A stretch of 64,000 nucleotides of DNA from Novosphingobium sp. NDB2Meth1 (GCF_900117425.1 NZ_FPEH01000016.1:62001-126000), one strand, 5' to 3'; shown: positions 35,361-44,831, counted from the stretch's first letter. Notes: generated from the sequence alone by a model not told the origin. Numbers and translations are program-made.

Positions 35361-35681
35361 ATGCAGATCCACCCTCCCCTCGATCACGCCACGTTCGAAG
35401 CAAACGCCACTGCGGTCGCGGCGACCTTGCGCGAGCTGGCGAACCCGCACCGGCTGATGGTGCTTTGTGCACTGGCGGAAGCCGGCGAGATGAAGGTGGG
35501 GGACATTGCCCAGCGCGTCGAGCTCTCGCAATCGGCGCTCTCGCAGCACCTCGCCCGCCTGCGCGAGGAAGGCCTGGTCGCCTTCACGCGCGACGCGCAA
35601 GTGCTGCGCTACCGGATCGCCGACGCGCGGATCGAGGCGCTGCTCGCCACGCTCTACCAGCTCTATTGTACCGAGGAATAA
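35361..35681 (+). CDS. bigR: ArsR-family sulfide-responsive repressor (BigR/SqrR-like)
   Basis: The 106-residue winged-helix protein has a recognition helix V-E-L-S-Q-S-A-L-S-Q-H-L-A-R-L (about 53-67). Two cysteines, Cys36 and Cys103, occupy the places of the redox pair that forms a disulfide or polysulfide bridge in BigR and SqrR. No arsenic or zinc CxC motif is present. It probably represses the divergent persulfide dioxygenase gene and its own operon until reactive sulfur accumulates. A rhodanese gene follows within 4 bases. Confidence 0.9.
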   Translation: MQIHPPLDHATFEANATAVAATLRELANPHRLMVLCALAEAGEMKVGDIAQRVELSQSALSQHLARLREEGLVAFTRDAQVLRYRIADARIEALLATLYQLYCTEE

Positions 35682-35685
35682 GGCC

Positions 35686-36198
35686 ATGACACTGCCCCTG
35701 ATCTCCCCTGCCGAAACACGCCGGTTGATGGCCGGCGGCGCGCGGCTGATCGACATCCGCTCGCCTGATGAGTTTGATCGCGTCCGCATTCCCGGCTCCG
35801 AGAACCGCCCGATCGATGCGCTGGGCCGCGTCGGCGATGCTCCGGCAGTAGTCTATCACTGCCGCAGCGGCATGCGCACATCCGCCAACGCCTCCCGGCT
35901 TGGTGCGGCCAGCGATTGTCCGGCCTACCTCCTTGAAGGCGGCCTCGATGCATGGCGCGCAGCAGGCCTGCCCCTTGCGGAGAACCGCAAGGCACCGCTG
36001 GAAATCATGCGTCAGGTCCAGATCACAGCCGGTGCGCTCGTTGTGCTGGGGGTGGTGCTGGGCGTGCTGTTCCAACCTGCCTTCTTCGGCCTTTCCGCCT
36101 TTGTCGGCGCGGGCCTGATGTTCGCGGGCACAACGGGATGGTGCGGCATGGCCAAGCTGCTGGCAGCGATGCCGTGGAACCGGAAATCGGCGGCCTGA
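35686..36198 (+). CDS. Rhodanese / DUF2892 membrane fusion (YgaP-like sulfurtransferase)
   Basis: The 170-residue protein has a rhodanese domain with the active loop H-C-R-S-G-M-R-T (Cys59). From about residue 105 a DUF2892 part with two membrane helices follows, ending W-C-G-M-A-K-L-L. YgaP-type proteins are membrane-attached sulfurtransferases that move sulfane sulfur. It is the second gene of the BigR operon, with ribosome site GAGGAATAAGG. It fits a pathway of persulfide, thiosulfate/sulfite and export. Confidence 0.92.
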   Translation: MTLPLISPAETRRLMAGGARLIDIRSPDEFDRVRIPGSENRPIDALGRVGDAPAVVYHCRSGMRTSANASRLGAASDCPAYLLEGGLDAWRAAGLPLAENRKAPLEIMRQVQITAGALVVLGVVLGVLFQPAFFGLSAFVGAGLMFAGTTGWCGMAKLLAAMPWNRKSAA

Positions 36199-36202
36199 CG
36201 CC

Positions 36203-36979
36203 ATGCCGCTGGCGATGATCCTCGCCGCTTTGGGCTCGGGTGCGGTGATCGGGCTGATCCTCGCCGGGCTTGGGGCGGGGGGATCGATTCTGATGACGCC
36301 GCTGCTGGTCTACATGGTCGGCGTGTCCTCGGCGCACGCAGCGGTAGGGACCAGCGCGGTAGCCGTCACGCTCAATGCGCTGGTCGGCCTCGCCGGACAT
36401 GCCCGCGCCGGGACGGTCAAGTGGCGCTGCGCCGGAGTCTTCGCCCTCGCCGGCGTGTTCGGTGCCACGCTCGGTGCCGAATTGGGCAAAGCACTTGATG
36501 GCAAGCGGTTGCTCATGCTGTTCGGCCTGCTGATGGTCGTCGTCGGCCTCGCGATGCTGCGCCCCCGCCGGGGCGAAGAGCGCGCCGACGTGGAACTCAA
36601 CGCCGCCAGCGCCGGGCGGCTGCTCCCGCGCCTGATCCCCATCGGCCTCGGCACGGGCCTGCTTGCAGGGTTTTTCGGAATCGGCGGCGGCTTCCTCATC
36701 GTCCCCGGCCTGATCGCCGCGACCGCAATGCCGATGCGCTTCGCCTCAGGCACCTCGCTGGTGATCGTCGCAGCGCTGGGGACGACGACGGCAACGTCTT
36801 ACGCGCTCTCCGGCTATGTCGATTGGCCGCTGGTCGGCGTGCTCGCCATCGGCGGCGCAGTCGGCGCGGCGCTCGGGATCAAGGGCACCGCAGCGCTTGC
36901 GTCGCATCGCGGCCTTGTGGAGAAAGCCTTCGCCGTGCTGGTGATCGCCGTCGGCGTCTACGTCACGCTGAGGCGCTGA
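36203..36979 (+). CDS. TauE/SafE-family sulfite/sulfonate exporter
   Basis: The 258-residue membrane protein has the two-repeat TauE architecture with about seven to eight helices. The first repeat has G-L-G-A-G-G-S-I-L and the second G-F-F-G-I-G-G-G-F-L-I-V-P, the conserved glycine-rich loops. Its place four bases after the rhodanese gene suggests export of sulfite produced by the persulfide dioxygenase. The 3' end overlaps the convergent desaturase gene by 22 bases. Confidence 0.9.
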   Translation: MPLAMILAALGSGAVIGLILAGLGAGGSILMTPLLVYMVGVSSAHAAVGTSAVAVTLNALVGLAGHARAGTVKWRCAGVFALAGVFGATLGAELGKALDGKRLLMLFGLLMVVVGLAMLRPRRGEERADVELNAASAGRLLPRLIPIGLGTGLLAGFFGIGGGFLIVPGLIAATAMPMRFASGTSLVIVAALGTTTATSYALSGYVDWPLVGVLAIGGAVGAALGIKGTAALASHRGLVEKAFAVLVIAVGVYVTLRR

Positions 36980-38091
36980 GCCCCGGAACGCTGCCCCATC
37001 GTGCTGCGCACCAGCCGCCCGAGCAGAGGAAACAATCCGGCATAGCTCGACTTCTGGTAGGTCGAACCTGCACCCAGATCGGCCGTCAGCCGCCGGTGCG
37101 CCTCACCCAGCGCGTGATAGGGCACGCTCGGCAGCAAGTGGTGCAGCGCGTGATAGCGCAGGCCGACCGGGGCCCAGAGCACCGTCACCCAGCCCGGCGG
37201 CGGCACGTTGACCGAATCGAGGTACTGCCCGGTCACCGTCATCGTCTCGCCCTCATTCTCCCACAGGTGAGCAACAAGCGTGCGCGCCTGATTGAGCACG
37301 GCGCCGAGTGCGATCACCGCAATGCCGATCAGCAGCGGCCGCCAGCCATGCGTCGCCGACCAGCCGAGCAGGAACCATGCCCAGGCCGTCGCGCCCAGTT
37401 CCTGCCAGAACACCATCCGCGCGAACTCACCCTCGGGCAGACGGCGCTTGAACGAAGGGTTGATCGCCAGCGCCGAAGCCCGTTCCCACACCAGCTTCCG
37501 CAGCGGCGGCACGATCACGCCCAGCGGCGTCAGCACCGCACAGCGCACCAGCAGGGCAACGGGCAGCAAGATCGCGGTCAGCAGGAACACCGGCAGCGAC
37601 CACGGCTTCATCAGCGCGAGCGGGAGGTATTCCGGGTCTTCCGCCGTGCCATAGCGCGTGCGCGCATGGTGCAGCGGGTGGACGCCTTCATACATGAACG
37701 AGGGCGTGAGCATCGGTATGCCGACGATCACATTCCACACGAAACGGAAGCCCGGCAGCGCATTGCGGTGGATATGCGAAAGCTCGTGGATGAATAGCAG
37801 CGCGCGGTAGAACGCGAGTGCCGAGAGCATCCCGGAGGCGACTGCAATCCACACATTGGCCGAAAGGATTGCACCTGCCAGCGCGGCATAGCCCGTCAAT
37901 GCCGAGGCCAGCATGTCCGGCCAGAAGATCGACGGCTTCGCCTCGCCCAGATCGCGCGTCAGCTCGACCGCCGCGCGCAGCATCGCCTTGTCGTCCGGCG
38001 TGCGCGCGAGGATCGCAGCGGCTTCCGGCGCGGCGGCCGGAGGCTGCGGAGCCGTTTCGAGCGCCGGATTGAGCTGGGGAGAGGCAAGCAT
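36958..38091 (-). CDS. Membrane fatty acid desaturase
   Basis: The 377-residue protein starts at ATG 38091 behind AGGAAA. It carries the three histidine boxes of the di-iron desaturase/hydroxylase family: H-E-L-S-H-I-H, H-P-L-H-H, and L-R-Y-H-A-L-H-H-L with a trailing H-A-L-G-E-A-H. Four hydrophobic stretches surround them. The enzyme should act on acyl chains at the inner membrane; carotenoid or hopanoid substrates cannot be excluded. It is divergent from the GNAT-like gene with a 118-base gap. Confidence 0.9.
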   Translation of the reverse strand: MLASPQLNPALETAPQPPAAAPEAAAILARTPDDKAMLRAAVELTRDLGEAKPSIFWPDMLASALTGYAALAGAILSANVWIAVASGMLSALAFYRALLFIHELSHIHRNALPGFRFVWNVIVGIPMLTPSFMYEGVHPLHHARTRYGTAEDPEYLPLALMKPWSLPVFLLTAILLPVALLVRCAVLTPLGVIVPPLRKLVWERASALAINPSFKRRLPEGEFARMVFWQELGATAWAWFLLGWSATHGWRPLLIGIAVIALGAVLNQARTLVAHLWENEGETMTVTGQYLDSVNVPPPGWVTVLWAPVGLRYHALHHLLPSVPYHALGEAHRRLTADLGAGSTYQKSSYAGLFPLLGRLVRSTMGQRSGAQRLSVT

Positions 38092-38209
38092 GCGACGTTT
38101 CCTGATTGATCCGAGAGTTCTAGTGCTGCGTTCGGCTTGACAATCCGGCCCGGGCCAACGCAGGCAAGCCCTGAATTTTTCTGCAATACTTCCAAACAAA
38201 GGCAAGATC

Positions 38210-39400
38210 GTGGCCGGAACTCCAGACACTAGCGGCGAAGTAGTCATCACCCCGGTTTCCAGCAAGGCCGACCGGACTGCCTTTGTGGACTATGCCTATC
38301 GCATCAACGCGAATGATCCAGCCTGGGTGCCGCCGCTGCACATGGAAGCGGTCGAACTGGTCACGCCGGGCAAGAACCCGTTCTTCGAGCACGCGGACGT
38401 CCAGCTGTTCCTCGCGCGCCGCAATGGACCTGGCGGCGGCACGATCGTCGGCCGCATCTCGGCGCATATCGACCACCTCGCCGTCGCGATGGACCCGGTG
38501 CAGGGCATGGGCCCCGGCACCGGCAACTGGGGCCTGCTCGAAGCGGAAGACGAAGCCGTCGCCAAGGCCTTGATCGCCCGCGCCGAGGACTGGCTGCGCG
38601 AAAAGGGCATGACCCGCGTGCTCGCCCCGATCTCGATGTCGATCTGGGAGGAACCGGGCCAGCTCGTGCGCGGCTTCGAACAGTCGCCGACCGTCATGAT
38701 GGGCCACCAGAGCAAGCGCTATCCCGCCTATATCGAGGGCATGGGCTACACCCCGGCGAAGTCGCTGCTCACCTACGAGCTCGATATCAGCAAGGAGTTC
38801 CCGCCGCTGATCCAGCGCATCGTCGCCTCGGGCGAGAAGAACCCGCGCATCCGCATCCGCGGCGTGGACAAGAGCAGGTTCGATTCCGAAGCCAAGCTGA
38901 TCCTCGACATCCTCAACGATGCCTGGTCGGACAACTGGGGCTTCGTCCCCTTCACCGACACCGAGATCGCCTACGCGGGCAAGAAGTTCAAACCGATCGT
39001 GCGCGAAGACCTCATAATGATCGCCGAGTACGACGGCGAGCCGGTGGCCTTCATGATGACGCTGCCGGACCTCAACGAAGTGCTGAAACCCATGGGCGGC
39101 TCGCTGTTCCCGTTCAATTGGGCCAAGCTCCTCCTGTGGCTCAGAAAGCCCCGCGTGCGCACCATGCGCGTGCCGCTGATGGGCGTGCGCAAGCGCCTGC
39201 AGGCCTCGCGCCTCGCCAGTCAGCTGGCCTTCATGATGATCGAGTACATCCGCCGCAATTCGGTCGCGAACTACGGCGCCAGCCGCGGCGAGATCGGCTG
39301 GATCCTCGATGACAACCAGGGGATGGTCGCCATCGCCGATGCGATCGACAGCAAGGTCAACAAGGAATACGTGATCTACGGCAAGGAATTGGCCGGCTAG
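38210..39400 (+). CDS. YghO-like GNAT-fold hypothetical protein
   Basis: The 396-residue soluble protein starts at GTG 38210 behind AAAGG. Features include D-P-A-W-V-P-P-L near the N-terminus, F-F-E-H-A-D-V-Q-L-F, N-W-G-L-L-E-A-E-D-E, and W-I-L-D-D-N-Q-G-M near the C-terminus. The family is widespread, is predicted to have tandem acyl-CoA N-acyltransferase folds, and is of unknown function. It is transcribed towards the AI-2E transporter gene 67 bases downstream, perhaps in one unit. Confidence 0.75.
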   Translation: MAGTPDTSGEVVITPVSSKADRTAFVDYAYRINANDPAWVPPLHMEAVELVTPGKNPFFEHADVQLFLARRNGPGGGTIVGRISAHIDHLAVAMDPVQGMGPGTGNWGLLEAEDEAVAKALIARAEDWLREKGMTRVLAPISMSIWEEPGQLVRGFEQSPTVMMGHQSKRYPAYIEGMGYTPAKSLLTYELDISKEFPPLIQRIVASGEKNPRIRIRGVDKSRFDSEAKLILDILNDAWSDNWGFVPFTDTEIAYAGKKFKPIVREDLIMIAEYDGEPVAFMMTLPDLNEVLKPMGGSLFPFNWAKLLLWLRKPRVRTMRVPLMGVRKRLQASRLASQLAFMMIEYIRRNSVANYGASRGEIGWILDDNQGMVAIADAIDSKVNKEYVIYGKELAG

Positions 39401-39467
39401 GACATATGCGTTAACGCGCAGTCCCCCGCCTTGATCCGGCCACACGCGGGGTCCACAAGAAGAGCAT

Positions 39468-40616
39468 ATGGCCGACATGCCCGATCCGGAACTGGAAGCA
39501 GGCACCGCCCTGCCCCGCCTGCCCGACGAATGGGCGGGCGATACGCGCGCGCGGCTGCAATCGGCCATCGTGCTGCTGCTGATGGCGGGCCTGTTCCTCG
39601 CACTGCCCTTCGTGCTCTCAATCGGTTCGGTGGTGTTCCTGCCGCCGGTCTCGGCCGTCGTCATCACGATCATTCTCGCCCCGCTGGCTGACCGCATGTG
39701 CCGCCTTGGCCTGCCCGACATGCTGGCCGCGCTCTTCGCCATGCTGACGATGGCCGGGGTGATCGTCCTCGCGCTCGCGCTGATCCTGCAGCCGGCCTTC
39801 GCCATGGTCGATCAGGTGCCGGACATGCTCACCGTGGTCAGCCGCCGGTTTGCGGAGCTGCGCGGCAACCTCGCGTGGATCAACGATTTCAACCGCCAGC
39901 TCGCGCGCCTTCTCGGCCACAGCCCGCGCGAGGTGGTGCTCGCCAGCCCTTCGGTCATCGAGCAGGTCGCCTTCGCCACGCCCAGCCTCGTGCTGGAGAC
40001 GCTGGTCACCATGCTGATGACCTTCTTCATGATCGAGACGCGCCTGCGCGTGCGCCGCCGCCTCGCGCGCGATGGCGAGAGCGTGAACGCGTCAGTCCGC
40101 ATCGCCCGCGTGATGCGCGACGTGCAGGACCGGGTGGCGGGCTATCTGCTCACGGTCGCGCTGATCAACCTCGGCGTCGGCGTGATCGTCGCCTGCGGTG
40201 CCTATGCCTTCGGGCTCAGCGCGCCGATCATGTGGGGCGGCCTCGCCTTCGTGTTCAACTTCCTGCCCTACCTTGGCCCGCTGGCGATGATGGCGCTCCT
40301 CGGGCTGGTCGGCCTCGGCACGGCGAGTTCGATGGCCGTGGGCATCGTGCCGGTCTTCGCCTTCCTCGCGCTCCACGCCATCGAAGCGAACTTCGTGACC
40401 CCCGCGATCCTCGGCGCGCGGCTCACCGTCAGCCCGGTCTCGATCCTCGTCGCGATCAGCTATTTCTCGTGGATCTGGGGCGTGCCCGGCGCATTGCTCT
40501 CGGTGCCGATCCTGCTGATCATCGAGGCGATGCTCGACAATCTGGGGCGCCCCAACGTGATCGGCTTCCTGCTCGGCGAGCCGCTGTTCCGGCCCGCACA
40601 GGTGGTCACTCGCTAG
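39468..40616 (+). CDS. AI-2E family (PerM-like) membrane transporter
   Basis: The 382-residue protein has the family pattern: N-terminal helices at about 30-100, a soluble middle section to about 160, and C-terminal helices with N-F-L-P-Y-L-G-P, V-T-P-A-I-L-G and S-V-P-I-L-L-I-I-E. Members export autoinducer-like or other small molecules or act as sodium/proton antiporters; the substrate is unknown here. The first 30 residues are acidic and Pro-rich. Its 3' end overlaps the convergent SDF gene by 11 bases. Confidence 0.9.
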   Translation: MADMPDPELEAGTALPRLPDEWAGDTRARLQSAIVLLLMAGLFLALPFVLSIGSVVFLPPVSAVVITIILAPLADRMCRLGLPDMLAALFAMLTMAGVIVLALALILQPAFAMVDQVPDMLTVVSRRFAELRGNLAWINDFNRQLARLLGHSPREVVLASPSVIEQVAFATPSLVLETLVTMLMTFFMIETRLRVRRRLARDGESVNASVRIARVMRDVQDRVAGYLLTVALINLGVGVIVACGAYAFGLSAPIMWGGLAFVFNFLPYLGPLAMMALLGLVGLGTASSMAVGIVPVFAFLALHAIEANFVTPAILGARLTVSPVSILVAISYFSWIWGVPGALLSVPILLIIEAMLDNLGRPNVIGFLLGEPLFRPAQVVTR

Positions 40617-41919
40617 CCTTTTCCTCGTCCAGCCCCGGCATCGCGTCGACCACGGCCGTCACCGCCACGTCGAGCGTCACGTTGCCCAGCGTGCGCATGA
40701 GATCAGGCAACACTTCCACCGCGACCAGCAGCGCCAACGGCCCCACCGGCACGCCCATCGCCAGCGCAATCGGCCCGCATGAGGTGACGAGGCTGATCGC
40801 GCCGGGCAGGCTCACCGCGCCGAAGCTCATCACCGAGGCGACCGCGAAGCCCGCCACCATGTGCCAGCCATCGACCGGCACCCCGAGCCAGTGCGCGAGG
40901 TAGAGCGCCACCGCGAAGTTCATCGCCGGGCCCGTCCCGCGAAACAGCGCGACCGCCAGCGGCAGGGTGAACTCGGCCGCGCGGTCGCGAATGCCCAGCT
41001 GGCGGCAGGCGCCCAACATGGCCGGCAGCGTGGCGAGCGAGGATTGCGTCGAAAGCGCCAGCGCCTGCGCCGGAATCACCGCGCGGGCGAAGGCACCCAG
41101 CGGCTGGCGCCCGAACAGCACCGCGATGGGATAGGCCGAGAGGAACATCACGGTCCCCGTCAGCGTCACGATCAGCACATAGTGCGCCAGCGCACCGATG
41201 GCCGCAGCACCGGTATGCGCCGCGACTGCAAAGCTCAGTGCGAAAACGCCTGCAGGCGCGACCCACAGGATCCAGCCGACCACCACCAGCGTTGCCCCGC
41301 CCACGGCCTCGAAGAAGGTCAGCAGGCTCTCGCGCTGGCGATTGGCGAGCCGCGCCGCCGCAACGGCGAAGATCGCAGTAAAGAGGAGCAGCGGCAGGAT
41401 CTGGTCATTGGCGGCGGCGGCAAACACGTTGGCCGGCACGAACGAAGCGACGAAATCGCCGACACCCGGCAGCGGCCCCGCCGCCTTCGCATCGGCCGCG
41501 GCGACACTTGCCCGCAGCGCCTCGATGGCCCCCGGCGGGCTGGGGATCACCGCAAGCAGGGTCGGCACCAGGAAACCCGCCATCGCCGAGCCACCTGCAA
41601 GAATCAGGTAGAACCATCCGAGTGCCCGCCGTGCCATCGCTCCGGCGCGCGCGGCTGCCACGGTCTGCACCACGCCCATGAACAGCAGCGAGACGACCAG
41701 CGGAATGATCGTCGCCCGCAGCGCCCTCAGCCACATGTCGCCCAAAGGCTCCGCCACCGCGAGCAGCGGCGCCAAGGCCCCGGGCGCGCGCATGACCATG
41801 AGCAGGCCAAGGCCAAGTCCGCCGATCAGGCCGATGAAGGTCCATAAGGTGGGCACCTTGGTGATCTCGGGCAGGGGGCTCGGCGCCCTTGATGACGTAT
41901 CGTTAATCGCTTCGTTCAT
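40606..41919 (-). CDS. Dicarboxylate/amino acid:cation symporter (SDF/DAACS family)
   Basis: The 437-residue protein has the GltPh-like membrane pattern: N-terminal helices with G-L-I-G-G-L-G-L-G-L-L, then the serine-rich re-entrant region L-S-T-Q-S-S-L-A-T-L-P, then G-T-G-P-A-M-N-F for helix 7 and L-P-G-A-I-S-L-V-T-S-C-G-P. It couples uptake of C4-dicarboxylates or acidic/neutral amino acids to sodium or protons. The first 20 residues are a polar tail. It is divergent from glmM with an 80-base gap. Confidence 0.92.
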   Translation of the reverse strand: MNEAINDTSSRAPSPLPEITKVPTLWTFIGLIGGLGLGLLMVMRAPGALAPLLAVAEPLGDMWLRALRATIIPLVVSLLFMGVVQTVAAARAGAMARRALGWFYLILAGGSAMAGFLVPTLLAVIPSPPGAIEALRASVAAADAKAAGPLPGVGDFVASFVPANVFAAAANDQILPLLLFTAIFAVAAARLANRQRESLLTFFEAVGGATLVVVGWILWVAPAGVFALSFAVAAHTGAAAIGALAHYVLIVTLTGTVMFLSAYPIAVLFGRQPLGAFARAVIPAQALALSTQSSLATLPAMLGACRQLGIRDRAAEFTLPLAVALFRGTGPAMNFAVALYLAHWLGVPVDGWHMVAGFAVASVMSFGAVSLPGAISLVTSCGPIALAMGVPVGPLALLVAVEVLPDLMRTLGNVTLDVAVTAVVDAMPGLDEEKASE

Positions 41920-41998
41920 GGGGCGGTGACATTAAGCGTGTAGGGACATATGGCAATCCGCGCCGATCGGCGCAGCGGACAAGGATTCATTTCAGGCT

Positions 41999-43336
41999 AT
42001 GGCACGCAAATTCTTCGGCACCGACGGGATCCGCGGCCGGACCAACGCCGGGGTCATGACGGCGGCAACCGCGATGAAGGTCGGCCAGGCCGCAGGCACC
42101 TATTTCCTGCGCGGCGATCATCGCCACCGCGTGGTGATCGGCAAGGATACGCGCCTTTCGGGCTACATGCTCGAAAACGCGATGACCGCCGGCTTCACCA
42201 GCGTCGGCATGGACGTCGTGCTGCTCGGGCCGATGCCGACGCCGGCCGTCGCCCTCCTCACCCGCGAGATGCGCGCCGATGTCGGCGTGATGATCTCCGC
42301 GAGCCACAACCCGTTCGAGGACAACGGGATCAAGCTGTTCGGCCCGGACGGCTTCAAGCTTTCGGACGAGGACGAACTCGCGATCGAGGCGATGCTGGAG
42401 CAGGACTTGCCGCTCGCCGAGTCCGGCGATGTCGGCCGCGCCCGCCGCATCGAGGACGCACGCGGCCGCTATATCCACGCGGTCAAGGGCTCGCTCCCCC
42501 ACAACGTGCGGCTTGATGGCCTGCGCATCGTTGTCGATTGCGCGAACGGCGCGGCCTATCATGTCGCCCCCTCGGCGCTGTGGGAACTCGGCGCCGAAGT
42601 GATCGCCATCGGGGTCGAACCAAATGGCAAGAACATCAACGCGGGCGTCGGCTCGACTCATCTCGATGCGCTGAAAGCCCGCGTGCGCGAAGTGCGCGCC
42701 GATATCGGCATCGCGCTCGATGGCGATGCGGACCGCCTGATCGTGGTCGACGAGAAAGGCCAGACGGTCGACGGCGACCAGATCATGGCGCTGATCGGCG
42801 GCCGACTGCATGCGCAGGGCAAGCTGCGCGGCGGCGGCGTGGTGGCGACGGTCATGTCGAACCTTGGCCTCGAACGCTACCTCAATGGCCTCGGCCTCGA
42901 GCTCGCGCGCACCGCCGTGGGCGACCGCTACGTGCTCGAGAAGATGCGCGAGGGCGGCTACAACGTCGGCGGCGAGCAATCAGGGCACATGATCCTGACC
43001 GATCACGGCACGACAGGCGATGGCACGGTCGCCGCGCTGCAGGTGCTCGCCGCGCTGGTCGCCTCGGGCAAGCCCGCGAGCGAAACGCTGCATCTGTTCG
43101 ACCCCGTCCCGCAACTCCTCAAGAACGTCCGCTTTGCCGGCGGCAAGCCGCTGGAAGCGGACAGCGTCAAGGCTGTGATCGCTGAGACCGAAGCGCAGCT
43201 TGCCGGGCGCGGCCGTCTCGTCATCCGCCCCTCAGGCACCGAACCCGTCATCCGCGTGATGGCCGAAGGTGACGACGCGCGTGAGGTCGAACAGGTGGTC
43301 GACACGATCTGCGACGCGGTCCGCAAGGCCGCCTGA
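41999..43336 (+). CDS. glmM: Phosphoglucosamine mutase
   Basis: The 445-residue protein starts F-F-G-T-D-G-I-R-G and carries the phosphoserine loop [14 protein letters not shown]. It also has the metal loop D-G-D-A-D-R, G-E-Q-S-G-H for sugar specificity, and the phosphate-binding R-P-S-G-T-E-P. It converts glucosamine-6-phosphate to glucosamine-1-phosphate for UDP-GlcNAc, the precursor of peptidoglycan and envelope lipids. All catalytic residues are present. It is followed after 12 bases by the DUF1272 gene and then thiD, so these probably form one transcript. Confidence 0.97.
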   Translation: MARKFFGTDGIRGRTNAGVMTAATAMKVGQAAGTYFLRGDHRHRVVIGKDTRLSGYMLENAMTAGFTSVGMDVVLLGPMPTPAVALLTREMRADVGVMISASHNPFEDNGIKLFGPDGFKLSDEDELAIEAMLEQDLPLAESGDVGRARRIEDARGRYIHAVKGSLPHNVRLDGLRIVVDCANGAAYHVAPSALWELGAEVIAIGVEPNGKNINAGVGSTHLDALKARVREVRADIGIALDGDADRLIVVDEKGQTVDGDQIMALIGGRLHAQGKLRGGGVVATVMSNLGLERYLNGLGLELARTAVGDRYVLEKMREGGYNVGGEQSGHMILTDHGTTGDGTVAALQVLAALVASGKPASETLHLFDPVPQLLKNVRFAGGKPLEADSVKAVIAETEAQLAGRGRLVIRPSGTEPVIRVMAEGDDAREVEQVVDTICDAVRKAA

Positions 43337-43348
43337 GGAGAGCCCCCG

Positions 43349-43573
43349 ATGCTGGACATGCGCCCCGATTGCGAACGCTGCGGCACCGACCTTCCGGCCG
43401 AGGCGCCGGGCGCGTTCATCTGCTCGTTCGAATGCACGTTCTGCGCTGAATGCGCCGAAGCGCTCGATGACCGCTGCCCCAATTGCGGCGGCGAACTGAT
43501 GGACCGCCCCAGCCGTGCCAAGGCGCTCCACGCCAAGTATCCGCCGTCCAGCGAGCGGACTTTCAAGGGATGA
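43349..43573 (+). CDS. DUF1272 domain small zinc-ribbon-like protein
   Basis: The 74-residue protein is the complete DUF1272 unit, opening M-L-D-M-R-P-D-C-E-R-C. Cysteine pairs C-x2-C, C-x3-C-x2-C-x2-C and C-x2-C are consistent with binding two metal ions. The function is unknown. It has a good ribosome site (GAGGAGAG), and its stop overlaps the thiD start as ATGA. Coupled translation with thiD and co-location with glmM is a notable but unexplained link. Confidence 0.93.
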   Translation: MLDMRPDCERCGTDLPAEAPGAFICSFECTFCAECAEALDDRCPNCGGELMDRPSRAKALHAKYPPSSERTFKG

Positions 43574-44337
43574 AACCACCGCGCGTGCTGTCTATCGCCG
43601 GCTCGGATTCCGGCGGCGGCGCAGGCATCCAGGCCGATATCAAGACCATCACCATGCTCGGCGGCTATGCGATGACCGCCGTCACCGCGCTCACCGCGCA
43701 GAACACTTGCGGCGTCACGATGGTCGAGGCCGCCAGCCCAGCGATGGTCGCCGCGCAGATCGACGCTTGCGTGGGCGATCTCGGCGTCGATGCGGTGAAG
43801 ATCGGCATGCTCGGTTCGCCCGAGATCGCCGCCGTGGTGGCCGACCGACTGGAGCGCCTAAGTGTGCCTATCGTGTTCGATCCGGTGATGATCGCCACCA
43901 GCGGCGCCCCGCTGGCCGACGCCGCCACCATCGCCGCGTTCGAACGGCTGATAGCGCTCGCCACCCTCACCACCCCCAACGTTCCCGAACTCGCGGCACT
44001 CGGCGGCGAGGCAGCGCTCAGGGCCCGCGGCATCGCATGGCTCGGAAAGGGCGGCGATGCCGAAGGGCCGGACGTGACGGATCGGCTTGCCGTCCCCGGC
44101 GTGGAAGATGTCGTCTGGACAGCCCCCCGCATCCACACGCGCCATACCCACGGCACCGGCTGCACGCTATCCAGCGCCATCGCCACCCACCTCGCGCGCG
44201 GGCTGTCCCTCGCTGACGCGGTGGCGCAGGCTCGTCAGTTTGTCCGCGCTGCCTTGCTAGCTGCGCCCGGCCTTGGCGCTGGGTATGGGCCGATGGGGCA
44301 CTATGCCGTGGTGCGGACCGCCGAACAATCAGGCTGA
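43570..44337 (+). CDS. thiD: Hydroxymethylpyrimidine/phosphomethylpyrimidine kinase
   Basis: The 255-residue ribokinase-fold protein has S-I-A-G-S-D-S-G-G-G-A-G-I-Q-A-D-I-K at the N-terminus, a D-P-V-M-I-A-T-S-G strand and the phosphate/anion-hole motif H-G-T-G-C-T-L-S-S-A near the C-terminus. ThiD phosphorylates HMP and HMP-P in thiamine synthesis. No TPP riboswitch is recognisable upstream, because the gene is embedded in the glmM unit. The protein seems slightly short in the flap region before the H-G-T-G-C motif, with V-T-D-R-L directly after a reduced lid loop. Confidence 0.94.
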   Translation: MKPPRVLSIAGSDSGGGAGIQADIKTITMLGGYAMTAVTALTAQNTCGVTMVEAASPAMVAAQIDACVGDLGVDAVKIGMLGSPEIAAVVADRLERLSVPIVFDPVMIATSGAPLADAATIAAFERLIALATLTTPNVPELAALGGEAALRARGIAWLGKGGDAEGPDVTDRLAVPGVEDVVWTAPRIHTRHTHGTGCTLSSAIATHLARGLSLADAVAQARQFVRAALLAAPGLGAGYGPMGHYAVVRTAEQSG

Positions 44338-44825
44338 TCAAGCGCTAGATAGACACTGTCGCACCATTGCTCGCCTACAAGCCAGGTCCGCGCCTGCCGG
44401 TGGGTCTCGCGAAAGCCCAGCCGCGCCAGCAGTCGCAGCGATGCAGCGTTGCGCGGGTCGACGTCGGCCTGAATACGCGGCAGCCTGTGCACCTCGAACG
44501 CCCGCGCGATGACCGCCCGCAGTGCCTCGGTCGCAAGACCGCGCCCCCAAAATGCGGGATCGAGCAGATAGCCGATGTTCGGAAATCGATAGAGCCCCGC
44601 CTTCCCGATCAGGCGACTTTTGAACTCTATCACGAAGTCCTCGCCCTCGCCGGACGGGATAGAGATCATGGCATCCAGGAAGTCGGCAGTCTCGGCCAGA
44701 GTGCTATGCGGCGGCGTCGACCAGTAGGCCATCGCCTGTGGCTGGCGCATGATCGCATGCAGCGCATCAATATCATCGGCCCGCACGGGCCTCAGCAGCA
44801 GCCGCTCGGTCCTGAGAACGGCCAT
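44301..44825 (-). CDS. GNAT-family N-acetyltransferase (RimJ/RimL-like)
   Basis: The 174-residue protein has the GNAT acetyl-CoA site: G-Y-L-L-D-P-A-F-W-G-R-G-L-A-T-E-A-L, with the loop G-R-G-L-A, then N-A-A-S-L-R-L-L-A-R-L-G-F in the last helix. It resembles the RimJ/RimL group that acetylates N-termini of ribosomal or other proteins, though the real substrate is unknown. Its 3' end overlaps thiD by 37 bases in convergent orientation, and it lies six bases downstream of the LOG gene, probably cotranscribed. Confidence 0.92.
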   Translation of the reverse strand: MAVLRTERLLLRPVRADDIDALHAIMRQPQAMAYWSTPPHSTLAETADFLDAMISIPSGEGEDFVIEFKSRLIGKAGLYRFPNIGYLLDPAFWGRGLATEALRAVIARAFEVHRLPRIQADVDPRNAASLRLLARLGFRETHRQARTWLVGEQWCDSVYLALDQPDCSAVRTTA

Positions 44826-44831
44826 GACCGC

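Noticed and set aside
43337..43569. Possible TPP riboswitch before thiD
   Set aside because: The upstream sequence is coding (DUF1272) and no THI-box-like motif is recognisable.
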